DNA of 64,000 nucleotides from Blastomussa wellsi (GCA_947652115.1 OX393565.1:6518530-6582529), one strand, 5' to 3'; positions 21,475 through 34,000 are shown, numbered from the stretch's first letter. Notes: generated from the sequence alone by a model not told the origin. Program-made: numbers and translations.

Positions 21475-21720
21475 GGTATAACCAACTGATAGAAAAGTTT
21501 TTTGACAAAAGCTAACACAACAAGAGTGGCAGTTAAGCTCCTAACTCGCACCCAAGTCGCTTAAATTAAAATAATGATTACAAATAAATTTAAAATTAAA
21601 CATTGCTTCGGCTGCAGGAACATTAAGAGAATAACACGCATAAATTGTACATCTTAACAACGAGGGATGCTTGTGAAAAAATTCGATCTAAAATATGCGC
21701 TTCGCATCACAATATTTAGA
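21475..21720. repeat. Diverged direct duplication, copy 2
   Basis: Partner of 20020-20290: it shares AAGTCGCTTAAATTAAAATA, CTTAACAACGAGGG and TTCGCA(T)CACAATATT. Shortly after it (21920-21990) comes a stretch related to 25070-25140 (CTACAAGAACTGAAATGC versus ATACAAGAACTGAAATGC). Confidence 0.45.
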
Positions 21721-21723
21721 ATA

Positions 21724-21872
21724 GGCCCTTTGCACGACCCAGTCACACCCTGCTGGTGAGCAAGCTACGCGCTGGGACATCCAAACCCAAGCGACTTCAT
21801 GTCCCAGAGCGTAACTTGCTCACCAGCGATGTGTTATTTTGTACCATGTGACTGGGTCCTGCAAAAGGGCCA
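21724..21872. mobile_element. Small MITE with GGCCCTTTGC termini
   Basis: GGCCCTTTGCACGACCCAGTCACA is mirrored by TGTGACTGGGTCCTGCAAAAGGGCC, and the inner arms (CTGGTGAGCAAGCTACGC versus GCGTAACTTGCTCACCAG) also pair. The termini match the element at 60362-60580. Confidence 0.75.
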
Positions 21873-23757
21873 ATTCGGACAATAAAATACCCGATGCGTG
21901 TATAATAGATGAGAGTTATATTGCACCCTACAAGAACTGAAATGCTAATGAGTAGAAACAAAAAAAAATTAGCCGTCATCATCGGTTCAGTTATGAATCG
22001 GAGCGCAGGGGTGGATCCTGGATCTTTTTTTGAGAAGGGGTGCCGCACTAAGGGATGGCGTAACTGACAGGTTCCGCGGTAGAACAAACTTTATATTAGT
22101 TACCTTCCCCAAGATCTGCCTCCGAAGCGAGCCTTATAAAAATCAAAGTAATATGCCAATCTGGAAGTGCTGAAGAGATGATTTCAGTTTTTGTCAATTA
22201 ATATTTTTTTACTTCGTCATATGTCTTGTAGCATTTGATGTTGAAGGTATTTTGTCATTTCAAATGTTCATGTAAGCGTTGCTAGGTATAGTTACAAATG
22301 CACGATTCACTTGATATGCGCACATTTGCAGAGCCATCAACCTTCTTCAGATTTTATCTTCATAAAAAGAATTACGTGGTCCGCTCGTCACAAATCAACT
22401 GTTTTTCACCTCAGTGAAAATAAGCCATTGTTTATAAAGCAGCCGGAAATGTTATTATAAAACGCTACAATTTCGATTGAAAACGATGCGGCTTAATTAC
22501 AACAATGATCAGGAGTTTCTCATGCATTTTAAAAGCTCGCTAAAAATAATTGAAATATTTGACTTGCTAGAATCCACGTGGATAACTTAAGGCGGTATAA
22601 AGGGGCAGGACATTCTTAAATTGTTCCAACTTTCGACCAATGAACTACCCCCATTGACAGAAAGTTATCGACTGATCATTTGGGAAAATTTCAATTCAAT
22701 CAATCACCATCGAGGTGTCACTGTCATACCCAATAGAAAGAGAGTATTTCTGCGTCTTTGACCTGTCACTTGCCTTTATATATTAACAGTCACCACGTTA
22801 AGTTAGGCTATGTTTACCAGTGGATACCAGGTAGGATGGGTTGATACGAAATCAATTTTCAAATTCGATGCAACGAATAGCTGACTATTTCATTCATTTA
22901 CATTAGGTTTCAAACACTTGAATTTACAGACCAAGCCGAATAACCAAGGTAAGAGGCAGGAATTCTCCAATCTCACATGCAAAATATTTTACATACAGTT
23001 TACGATTAAACCTTTGCACTTTCATGTCTGGTGTACGAAGGGTGTTACAGGCTCTTCATAAACTTTTGTTGAAGTGAGGACAATGTAATGCATTTAAATC
23101 CAAACCTCTTATTAGAAATACTTATTTGAAGATGGGACAGAGTTCCATTGTCATTTCCATTTTGTTTAAGGGTGCCGTTTTGTTCGCATGTACACACGAA
23201 AACTAATCGTTAATTCTTCTTTTAAGGAGCACTCTCACATTTTTTGGCAAGCGCATTTACTATCTATCGTTACTGAATAATTCTAAATGAGTTTCTAAAG
23301 TGTAAGTTCATGCATCAACATCGTGCTTGAAAAAGGTATACAATGCAGTCTCGGTTTGCTAGAAAGGAAAATGCCAAAATAAATTGCTTGCAGACACTAG
23401 AGTCAAATATTGCCAAATAATCATTGTAAACTGTTAAACCAAAAAATAACTTTCTTTATTGCCAATGACGTTGCCAATAAAACACAGCTAAAATAATATC
23501 TGCTGAAAATGTTCTTAAATGTGGTGTCAAGCATATTCAAGGTAGTACAATAATACTTAATATAGCGATTTTCTGTAAACCATAAAACATCCTCTGACAA
23601 TTAGTCTAACAGTTTGCTTTCCTAAACGTTGGGTGTCTTAAGCTGGATTGTACATGTATTATGGTCCTCAGGAACACCAACAATTGTTATTTTAATTTAA
23701 AAGACTTAAGTGAGTGTTAGGAGTTTAATTATACCAACTTTGTTTAATTATACCAAC

Positions 23758-23861
23758 CTGAGACGAAGGGCTAACGCTCGAAACGTCAGCAATTGAATCT
23801 CTTTACGGTGGCCAATTTACATTATCAACCCAGTTGATAAAACCAAATTATATTCTTATAC

Positions 23862-23906
<45 letters not shown>

Positions 23907-23909
23907 CTA
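23758..23909 (+). mobile_element. Penelope-like element terminal piece with hammerhead-like motif
   Basis: In sense orientation it begins GAGACGAAGGGCTAACGCTC, followed by GAAACGTCAGC, and runs through CCCAGTTGATAAAACC to ACTTACCCCCTCTA, matching the 3' non-coding end of the element at 52855-54269. It lacks any coding part. The 15-bp stretch TTTAATTATACCAAC occurs twice just upstream. Confidence 0.65.
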
Positions 23910-23922
23910 TTCAAGACGTTGG

Positions 23923-24140
23923 CTTTATATAGCTATCGAGTGTAATTTGTATGGTTTATAGAGACCTTTTACTATACAGCGTGATTTGTTTTGAAGAGTC
24001 TATGCCATTAACAGGCTATATATATATATATATACCTGCTATTGACTTGTGTAGGCGACGAATTTTTAAAAACGTTGGCTTCATATTGCCTTCAAGTATA
24101 ATTTGCATGTTTTATAGAGACCTTTTACTGTACAGCGTTT
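23923..24140. repeat. Short direct duplication with (AT)n tract
   Basis: ACGTTGGCTTTATATAG... near 23927 and ACGTTGGCTTCATATTG... near 24073 begin two related blocks, both containing TTTATAGAGACCTTTTACT. An (AT)n run lies between them at 24018-24035. A further 60-bp direct repeat (GCCAGGAACAGA...TGACTATATATG) occupies 24350-24440. Confidence 0.6.
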
Positions 24141-24499
24141 TTTTTTTTGTTTTGTTTTCAAGAGGCATAGCGACTTGTACAATTATCCTGCGAAGTGGCG
24201 CGGAACATCGCCTGATAGTTGGCCGAGTTGGCTAAGATCAGACGACGTTCCGCAAGTATAATTGTTTTATTATTCAACACATTGTCAACGAAACGCATTT
24301 CTCAGCTAGAAAACCTGTGGTTATGCGGCACTTACATATATCGCAAGATATCTGCCAGGAACAGACGATGGATAACAATGGCTTCATGACTATATATGGG
24401 CAACTAGCCAGGAACAGATGACGAAAAACAATGGCTCCATGACTATATATGAGCCACGTGACAATTTGTTGAATAAACGTACAAGTGGGAACATTTTCC

Positions 24500-24975
24500 A
24501 TGAAAAATTATAGGACTTGCTGCCACAATTTTCGTTAGTGCCTCTTGAACTTTGTATTTCGCAAATAAAGTTTTGTAAATTTTGCGCCGGTAAAGTGCGC
24601 TGAAGTTACCAACAATAAATGCTTTGAAATCATTGTTAAGATCCAAGGTAACGACGATATGGATGGCATGGAAAACTGAATAGAAATGACACGGTGGTGA
24701 GCGTGCTCACCTCCTTTAATGTTAGTTTCTGTCCTTTCTTCAAGGGCTTTTTTCTGAATTTTAAGGGTTTTCCTTCTTCGTCAAAGTGCAACACTTCTAA
24801 ATTCCAATTCATATGAATAGCCATGGTTGCGCATTGAATATGCCACTGAAAAACTGCTGTTTATTATTTTATGTCATTCTATAATTATGTAGGTGATGGA
24901 AATAAATTAAATAGAAAGCAAGCGAACCAGACAATTTGGTAAAAAACGATGTAGGAGAAGGAAACAAGAGAATCC
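24500..24975 (-). pseudogene. Unidentified protein-like segment, copy 2 of an inverted pair
   Basis: On the minus strand an ATG at 24824 opens MAIHMNWNLEVLHFDEEGKP and continues FRKKPLKKGQKLTLKE to a GTGAGC donor. After a short intron of about 35 nt ending TCTATTCAG, an exon reads LDLNNDFKAFIVGNFSALYR, then RKIYKTLFAKYKVQEALTKI and VAASPIIFHG. This is the better preserved copy of the pair with 18786-19250. The shared residues (DF.AFIV.N, K.FAKYK...ALTKIVAA..IIFHGK) indicate a once-selected protein. Family unknown. Confidence 0.4.
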
Positions 24976-25321
24976 TGGGCAATATTAAAAGAAATAAATA
25001 GAAGGTCACACAGGATCGACCTGATGATTTCAAAATTAAAGATTAGACGAAGGTGGTGTTACAGTTTAACCATGTGCACCATACAAGAACTGAAATGCAG
25101 AGGAGTGGAAACAAAATTAGCTTTGATGTTTGACTTGTGAATGGGCTCAGTTTTTGTCAATATCCACGTTTTTTGTCGGTTAATCACTTGGTGGTTGGGG
25201 CAATTTATACATAGTTCTTTATTCATGATTGAATCATTTTATTTCGTTTTTCAAAGACCCGACTTCGAGCCCTGTTGAATATCAATTTAACTACTGCTGA
25301 ATTTGAACTTTCGACTCGCAC

Positions 25322-25625
25322 GTGATGACGTCGTGCACCTTTGAAACTGCGGCAAATTTGTATGCCATCCGACCTCAAGCAAATAATTTTTACGCAGTTA
25401 TGGCAGCTAAATGGTTTCAAACAAAAACTGACGGAGAAATTGAACAGCTTGTATGCGACAAAAGCTCGAAATCCACTAACAAGACCACCCACAAAGCCAT
25501 GAAAACGTTGAGAGATCTCTGCAAACATCAAAATTTCGAAGAAAGCTTCCAAGAACTTAGCAAAACAGACCTTAACTCGTTGCTCAGAAAATTCTACACC
25601 AGTGCTCGAAAGAGAAAATGCAGGT
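25322..25625 (+). pseudogene. Crypton/DUF3504-like protein N-terminus truncated by satellite
   Basis: The frame from 25322 encodes MAAKWFQTKTDGEIEQLVCD, KSSKSTNKTTHKAMKTLRD and NSLLRKFYTSARKRK. This is the N-terminal (pre-catalytic) region of Crypton-derived ZMYM2/QRICH1/KIAA1958-like proteins common in cnidarians. The expected continuation after FYTSARK is replaced by the 34-bp satellite, so the recombinase-like core is missing. It belongs to the same superfamily as 1033-1333. Confidence 0.5.
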
Positions 25626-25627
25626 TT

Positions 25628-28600
25628 CAGAACTCACAACACCTAAAAACTGCAGAGCTCAGTACTCACATAGCACCTACAAACTGGAGGGATCAGTACT
25701 CACATAGCACCTACAACCTGCAGGGATCAGTACTCACATAGCACCTACAAACTGCAGGGATCAGTACTCACATAGCACCTACAAACTGCAGGGATCAGTA
25801 CTCACATAGCACCTACAAACTGCAGGGATCAGTACTCACATAGCACCTACAAACTGCAGGGATCAGTACTCACATAGCACCTACAAACTGCAGGGATCAG
25901 TACTCACATAGCACCTACAAACTGCAGGGATCAGTACTCACATAGCACCTACAAACTGCAGGGATCAGTACTCACATAGCACCTACAAACTGCAGGGATC
26001 AGTACTCACATAGCACCTACAAACTGCAGGGATCAGTACTCACATAGCACCTACAAACTGCAGGGATCAGTACTCACATAGCACCTACAAACTGCAGGGA
26101 TCAGTACTCACATAGCACCTACAAACTGCAGGGATCAGTACTCGCATAGCACTTACAAACTGCAGGGATCAGTACTCACATAGCACCTACAAACTGCAGG
26201 GATCAGTACTCACATAGCACCTACAAACTGCAGAGCTCAGTACTCACATAGCACCTACAAACTGCAGAGCTCAGTACTCACATAGCACCTACAAACTGGA
26301 GAGATAAGTACTCACATAGCACCTACAAACTGCAGAGCTCAGTACTCACATAGCACCTACAAACTGCAGAGCTCAGTACTCACATAGCACCTACAAACTG
26401 GAGGGATCAGTACTCACATAGCACCTACAAACTGCAGAGCTGAGTACTCGCATAGCACCTACAAACTGCAGGGATCAGTACTCGCATAGCACCTACAAAC
26501 TGGAGGGATCAGTACTCACATAGCACCTACAAACTGGAGGGATAAGTACTCACATAGCACCTACAAACTGCAGGGATCAGTACTCACATAGCACCTACAA
26601 ACTGGAGGGATCAGTACTCACATAGCACCTACAAACTGGAGGGATAAGTACTCACATAGCACCTACAAACTGCAGGGATCAGTACTCACATAGCACCTAC
26701 AAACTGGAGGGATCAGTACTCACATAGCACCTACAAACTGCAGGGATCAGTACTCACATAGCACCTACAAACTGCAGAGCTCAGTACTCACATAGCACCT
26801 ACAAACTGCAGGGATCAGTACTCACATAGCACCTACAAACTGCAGGGATCAGTACTCACATAGCACCTACAAACTGCAGGGATCAGTACTCACATAGCAC
26901 CTACAAACTGCATGGATCAGTACTCACATAGCACCTACAAACTGCAGGGATCAGTACTCACATAGCACCTACAAACTGGAGGGATCGGTACTCACATAGC
27001 ACCTACAAACTGCAGGGATCAGTACTCACATAGCACCTACAAACTGCAGGGATCAGTACTCACATAGCACCTACAAACTGCAGGGATCAGTACTCACATA
27101 GCACCTACAAACTGCAGGGATCAGTACTCACATAGCACCTACAAACTGCAGGGATCAGTACTCACATAGCACCTACAAACTGCAGGGATCAGTACTCACA
27201 TAGCACCTACAAACTGCAGGGATCAGTACTCACATAGCACCTACAAACTGCAGGGATCAGTACTCGCATAGCACCTACAAACTGCAGGGATCAGTACTCA
27301 CATAGCACCTACGAACTGCAGGGATCAGTACTCACATAGCACCTACAAACTGCAGAGCTCAGTACTCACATAGCACCTACAAACTGCAGAGCTCAGTACT
27401 CACATAGCACCTACAAACTGGAGGGATAAGTACTCACATAGCACCTACAAACTGCAGAGCTCAGTACTCACATAGCACCTACAAACTGCAGAGCTCAGTA
27501 CTCACATAGCACCTACAAACTGGAGGGATCAGTACTCACATAGCACCTACAAACTGCAGAGCTCAGTACTCGCATAGCACCTACAAACTGCAGGGATCAG
27601 TACTCGCATAGCACCTACAAACTGGAGGGATCAGTACTCACATAGCACCTACAAACTGGAGGGATAAGTACTCACATAGCACCTACAAACTGCAGGGATC
27701 AGTACTCACATAGCACCTACAAACTAGAGGGATCAGTACTCACATAGCACCTACAAACTGGAGGGATAAGTACTCACATAGCACCTACAAACTGCAGGGA
27801 TCAGTACTCACATAGCACCTACAAACTGGAGGGATCAGTACTCACATAGCACCTACAAACTGCAGGGATCAGTACTCACATACCACCTACAAACTGCAGA
27901 GCTCAGTACTCACATAGCACCTACAAACTGCAGGGATCAGTACTCACATAGCACCTACAAACTGCAGGGATCAGTACTCACATAGCACCTACAAACTGGA
28001 GGGATAAGTACTCACATAGCACCTACAAACTGCAGGGATCAGTACTTACATAGCACCTACAAACTGGAGGGATAAGTACTCACATAGCACCTACAAACTG
28101 CAGAGCTCAGTACTCACATAGCACCTACAAACTGGAGGGATCAGTACTCACATAGCACCTACAAACTGGAGGGATCAGTACTCACATAGCACCTACAAAC
28201 TGCAGGGATCAGTACTCACATAGCACCTACAAACTGGAGGGATAAGTACTCACATAGCACCTACAAACTGCAGGGATCAGTACTCACATAGCACCTACAA
28301 ACTGGAGGGATAAGTACTCACATAGCACCTACAAACTGCAGAGCTCAGTACTCACATAGCACCTACAAACTGCAGGGATCAGTACTCACATAGCACCTAC
28401 AAACTGCAGGGATAAGTACTCGCATAGCACCTACAAACTGCAGGGATCAGTACTCGCATAGCACCTACAAACTGCAGGGATAAGTACTCACATAGCACCT
28501 ACAAACTGCAGGGATCAGTACTCACATAGCACCTACAAACTGCAGGGATCAGTACTCGCATAGCACCTACAAACTGCAGGGATCAGTACTCACATAGCAC

Positions 28601-30165
28601 CTACAAACTGCAGGGATCAGTACTCGCATAGCACCTACAAACTGCAGGGATCAGTACTCACATAGCACCTACAAACTGCAGGGATCAGTACTCACATAGC
28701 ACCTACAAACTGCAGGGATCAGTACTCACATAGCACCTACAAACTGCAGGGATCAGTACTCGCATAGCACCTACAAACTGCAGGGATCAGTACTCACATA
28801 GCACCTAGAATCTGCAGGGATCAGTACTCGCAACACCTAAAAACTGCAGAGCTCAGTACTCACATAGCACCTACAAACTGCAGGGATCAGTACTCACATA
28901 GCACCTACAAACTGGAGGGATCAGTACTCACATAGCACCTACAAACTGGAGGGATCAGTACTCACATAGCACCTACAACCTGCAGGGATCAGTACTCACA
29001 TAGCACCTACAAACTGCAGGGATCAGTACTCACATAGCACCTACAAACTGCAGGGATCAGTACTCACGTAGCACCTACAAACTGCAGGGATCAGTACTCA
29101 CATAGCACCTACAAACTGGAGGGATAAGTACTCACATAGCACCTACAAACTGCAGGGATCAGTACTCGCATAGCACCTACAAACTGGAGGGATCAGTACT
29201 CACATAGCACCTACAAACTGGAGGGATCAGTACTCACATAGCACCTATAAACTGGAGGGATAAGTACTCACATAGCACCTACAAACTGGAGGGATCAGTA
29301 CTCACATAGCACCTACAAACTGCAGGGATCAGTACTCACATAGCACCTACAAACTGGAGGGATCAGTACTCACATAGTACCTACAAACTGGAGGGATAAG
29401 TACTCACATAGCACCTGCAAACTGGAGGGATCAGTACTCACATAGCACCTACAAACTGCAGGGATCAGTACTCACATAGCACCTACAAACTGGAGGGATA
29501 AGTACTCACATAGCACCTACAAACTGCAGGGATCAGTACTCACATAGCACCTACAAACTGCAGGGATCAGTACTCACATAGCACCTACAAACTGCAGGGA
29601 TAAGTACTCACATAGCACCTACAAACTGCAGGGATCAGTACTCACATAGCACCTACAAACTGCAGGGATCAGTACTCACATAGCACCTACAAACTGCAGG
29701 GATCAGTACTCACATAGCACCTACAAACTGCAGGGATCAGTACTCACATAGCACCTACAAACTGGAGGGATCAGTACTCACATAGCACCTACAAACTGGA
29801 GGGATAAGTACTCACATAGCACCTACAAACTGCAGGGATCAGTACTCACATAGCACCTACAAACTGCAGGGATAAGTACTCACATAGCACCTACAAACTG
29901 CAGGGATCAGTACTCGCATAGCACCTACAAACTGCAAGGATCAGTACTCACATAGCACCTAGAATCTGCAGGGATCAGTACTCACATAGCACCTACAAAC
30001 TGCAGGGATCAGTACTCACATAGCACCTAGAATCTGCAGGGATCAGTACTCACATAGCACCTAGAATCTGCAGGGATCAGTACTCGCAACACCTAAAAAC
30101 TGCAGAGCTCAGTACTCACATAGCACCTATAAACTGCAGGGATCAGTACTCGCATAGCGCCTTGA
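25628..30165. repeat. 34-bp satellite array, about 133 monomers
   Basis: The unit is GCACCTACAAACTGCAGGGA plus TCAGTACTCACATA, 34 bp by direct spacing of the GCACC word. Monomers fall into a few types by the middle word: CAGGGATCAG, CAGAGCTCAG, GGAGGGATCAG and GGAGGGATAAG, with rarer CGCATAGC and AGAATC variants. A 33-monomer block repeats at exactly 1,122 bp (the CAGAGCTC pair at 26231 recurs at 27353; the CAGAGCT..GTACTCG monomer at 26435 recurs at 27557), showing a higher-order repeat. The unit is not a multiple of three and contains TAG, so the array is not coding. Confidence 0.97.
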
Positions 30166-30770
30166 AACATTAGAGATCAGTACGTAGCTAGTTACATGGC
30201 ACTTTAAAACTTCAGAGCTCAGCACTCACGTAGCACCTAGAAACCTCAAAGCGCAGTACTCACATAGTACCTATAAACGTCAGAGCTCAGTACTCACATA
30301 GCACGTAGAAACTGCAGGGCTTAGTACTCACAAATCGTGTAGAATCTGCAGAGCTCAGCACTCACATAGCACCTAGAAACCTCAAAGCGCAGTACTCACA
30401 TAGTACCTAGAAACGTCAGAGCTCAGTACTCACATAGCACGTAGAAACTGCAGGGCTTAGTACTCACAAATAGTGTAGAATCTGCAGAGCTCAGCACTCA
30501 CATAGCAGCTAGAAACCTCAAAGCGCAGTACTCACATAGTACCTAGAAACGTCAGAGCCCAGTACTCACATAGCACGTAGAAACTGCAGGGCTTAGTATT
30601 CACAAATCGTGTAGAATCTGCAGAGCTCAGCACTCACATAGCACCTAAGAATTAAACAACAGAGCTCTGTACTGACATAGGACCTATAAACTTCGGAGGT
30701 CAGTACTCACATGGAATCTAGGAACATCAGGGCTCAGTCATCACATATTTGCTTGCTGCCTCAAGGTTAA
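30166..30770. repeat. Degenerate satellite edge with 136-bp tetramer
   Basis: Diverged 34-bp monomers are organised as four-monomer units of 136 bp. The word AAACCTCAAAGCGC starts at 30241 (as AAACCTCAAA), 30377 and 30513. After 30650 the similarity fades toward unique DNA. This older edge ends roughly 130 bp before the TATA box of gene 2. Confidence 0.9.
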
Positions 30771-30897
30771 TTAGTTACCTAGCGCCCTTGGAAACTAAAA
30801 ATTAGACCTCACTACTTCCATTGCACCTAACATCGTCAGAGTGCAATACTATTATAGTAGTCCTTACAGCACAAATGCTCAAACCGCATCTGAAAAG

Positions 30898-30904
30898 TAT
30901 AAAA
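30898..30904 (+). promoter_or_regulatory. TATA box of gene 2
   Basis: TATAAAA lies 52 bp upstream of the signal-peptide ATG at 30950. A start site near 30930 would leave a leader of about 20 nt, short but acceptable. Confidence 0.5.
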
Positions 30905-30949
30905 CATGTCACTGTTCTTAACTCAAATACAGGGTGCTTAATTGCCGCG

Positions 30950-31019
30950 ATGAAGTTTCCTTTGTTTTGTTTCATCATTGTGCTGATTACAGATGTGTGC
31001 AGGGCTGGTCCACTTGCAG
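30950..31019 (+). CDS. Gene 2 exon 1: signal peptide
   Basis: It encodes [19 protein letters not shown] followed by GPLA, a typical secretory signal with a hydrophobic core and a likely cleavage after VCRA. It ends CTTGCAG before GTACAG, phase 1. An in-frame ATG exists at 30821, but it lies upstream of the TATA box and would bury the signal, so 30950 is preferred. Confidence 0.75.
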
Positions 31020-34000
31020 GTACAGTCTCACTATCGAAACTTTAGCTGAAATTCTTTAATTGAGAAAGTCGTTTTACTGTTTGAATCACGGACGATTTAG
31101 TTTCAGTCTCATTTGTTACCTTTTAAGTCATCTTCTCCACAAAAAGCTCAACTCCAAGTTTTAATCTAGCTGGGTCTTAAACTTGTAATTTTTAGATCAG
31201 TAGATCAGTATAGGGAAATGACATTGATGAAGATGAGATAAGTGTTGAAATTAGCACTGTTGACGTAACTGCAAGCATTGTTTTATCTACTTTAGAGCTT
31301 CTCGCACGAAGGCCCCGAGAAGAGCAAGGTAAACCCGTTTGATTTTACAAGCTTGGCAGGAAATTCTCTAACGAAATACTGCCCGAGTCAGCATTCATAA
31401 TGTTATGGCTAGGTTGTGTTACTAAAGGCTGATAGGAAGAGGTGGGGTAAATATTATATCGTGACAAAAAGTCAGAGTCCTGGGATATCCAGATGCAGGG
31501 CTAGTACGACAAGAAGGTCGATACTACCTAACAAATGCACGTTTTAAATTCATCGTGTCTGATCAATGAAGATTCAACCATAGGCAATTTATCTTCTGAT
31601 CACATTTGTTACCTTGCAGGTCCATCTTTCGTGGATGTTGTGATCAGGAGTGAAGGCTGCGATGATCCTGATAAAACGGTAGACACATGCGGTATAGCTT
31701 ACATCAAAGTTGATGGGAAAGATGAGTCACTTCACCAAAGGGGACACAATGTCGTCGTTGTGGACGCTGCAACAGGTAATTTATCGAGTTATTTGAGAGA
31801 TGAAGAGACTCATGCATGGAATTTGTAACCATTTCTTTCTAAGTATTTTTGAGAGTTCTTATATATGTTAAACAAAACTTTCGGTATAAAAGGGGCCTGG
31901 CCTGGCCTGGTTATTCCAACGCCCATTTGTCAGTCGGCTATCAAAGCCCGCGCTATATCACTACAGTTACTGATACGAATGTTCTGTAAAGCTATATCTA
32001 TAGTTTAGTCTAAGGTATATTTTGGCTAGATGAGATTTTGAAGCGTGTTTGGTTTGCAGGATGGTTAACATGCATGAATGTTAAAGTACAAGACGTCCTT
32101 AATACTGAATTAATAATAATACTTATGTGGGGTACAAAGAAAGTCGTTTTTGTTGTTGAAATGGTCGCCACCTTGAATCTGCGATTTTGAATTTACTTAC
32201 TTAATTTACTTCTAAAATAAAACTTCAGGATATCATCATTATTATCAATCTTTATTTAAAAGACGAAATCTTATAATAAAATAGTCCTCCTATAGCTAGG
32301 AGTTGTGCGAAAAGTTACAAACTAATAAATTAACTATATTAATAAGGCTTTTAAAATCGTTACCTTTAACGCCAGACGTCTCAAACTTTGGAATCGCGTA
32401 TTTCACAAGGCAAATTTTAAATCTAAGTAAAAAACCAATTCACTTCATAGGCACTTTAAGAGTTTCAACACAAATTGTGAATTTTATAAAACAGGGTTGT
32501 CAAAAACTGATTGCCATAAGTCATGGCGCACATGGTACTAGTTTCAAATTGCTGCCAATAAAAATTTAGGAAACGTCATTAATTTTAAAGGCCATAGCTT
32601 TAAAGTGCAGCTAACTCAACCGGGGCCACTCCCAACATTTTTCAGCCAATCACAATCCAATTCAGAACAAAAGAACAAGCTTTTTTATCAAAAGACCAAT
32701 CACAATGAGTGTAGAAAAGTTACTACTGATAAGAAACTTCGATTCTTTTGTTTTGAACTCTTCTTCTGATTGGTTGGAAAATTTTGGGTGGCCCGGTTGA
32801 GTTAGTTGAACTGTAATAGTTCAGTTTGACGTTATAAAGCCTCAAAGTTGGCGCCGGCCTCAAAGGATCCCCCGATCAAGATGGGATAATTACTGTATTT
32901 ACAATATGCCGACGTGTTTTTGTCCTCTCAGCGAATGAAGCGATTCTCTTCCATGTATAGTCGACCAAAAAGTAAAAAAGACTTAATCAGGTAAACATGT
33001 GTCCTTCCATTTAGGTGCAGTTCTTGACTCCAAAGCGTTCGATACTTTTGGTGATGCAACTGCCGGCAGCAACCTCCGAGACTATCTTTATTCCATAAGA
33101 GGACAGTGAGTAACATTTTAATGACTTTTTTGTTGACATATTTTCTGTTAAGAAACCAATATAATGGTATACAGGCTTACAATCCCTTCGTTTGCATCTA
33201 GGCTGGAAACGTTACGGAAAACGTTGAGAAGTTGGATTTTTGAGTTTTTGAGTGTCAAACGTGACATTATGTACCCCCAATATGCTATGGCATGTTTAGG
33301 AATTGGCCTACACTAAAAATTATGCCACCTGATCATAAAAGAAAGGAAAAGAGGTCGGGTGAGAAATGGATTTAAAAAATATTGTTTATTAAGACAAATA
33401 TTAAGCTCAACAAATTTCACATCTTAAAAAGCTTGACAATTAAACTTCAATCCGCGCACCATAAAACCGCTTTCATTGCAGCAAAATCGTTCTGATCGCC
33501 ATTCAAGATGAAGGTTCAAAATATGTGTCAGCAGCAATGGACGCTCTAAAGAAACTGGGCGCCAAGGATCCCATCGGGACAGACTACCGAGGATCATTTG
33601 CTCTTGTTGGATACGCAAGAGCCGCGAGGCCAAGTTGGATTACACAAGAACAGCGAGATGGTGGAAAAGGACCCAGCGAGGTTTCTGTGAAAATCCCTCT
33701 CGAACCAAGTGCGTAATAATTATCTCTACAAAGACTAAGTTATTGCTTTACATGTGAGCCATTTTATCCCTATCTAAATTGCTGCCATTCAGTGGGGCAT
33801 TTTTTTCATGTCAGTAACTCTAGAATGTTAGAAATTAAGGCTACAGGAAGGGACACTTAGAGAAAAACAGACAAGCTAGTCACAGTTAAGTATTAGTGGC
33901 TGTCAATCTCCCAGATCGATCTGTTAAAATAAGATTTCGGGATATACAGCTATTTTAAGGTATAACTGACAAAAATGAAAGTAAGTTTGGGTAAAAGTAG

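Noticed and set aside
25322..25741. A 139-residue protein including the first satellite units
   Set aside because: The last 40 residues are translated satellite DNA; only the part before about 25625 has family resemblance.
25628..30770. CRISPR-like array
   Set aside because: The 34-bp units are directly contiguous with no unique spacers, there are no cas-like genes, and the DNA is clearly eukaryotic; it is a satellite.
30821..30949. Upstream in-frame ATG of gene 2
   Set aside because: It lies 5' of the TATA box and would hide the signal peptide; the 30950 ATG gives a standard secretory start.
32303..32569. An 88-residue frame in the ILEI-1 intron
   Set aside because: No domain, low-complexity AT-rich composition, no splice context.
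33709..33716. Stop codons just after each ILEI exon C (8088, 33714, 39572 and equivalents) as gene ends
   Set aside because: In all five copies a GTNNGT donor precedes the stop at the same phase, and downstream exons continue in that phase.
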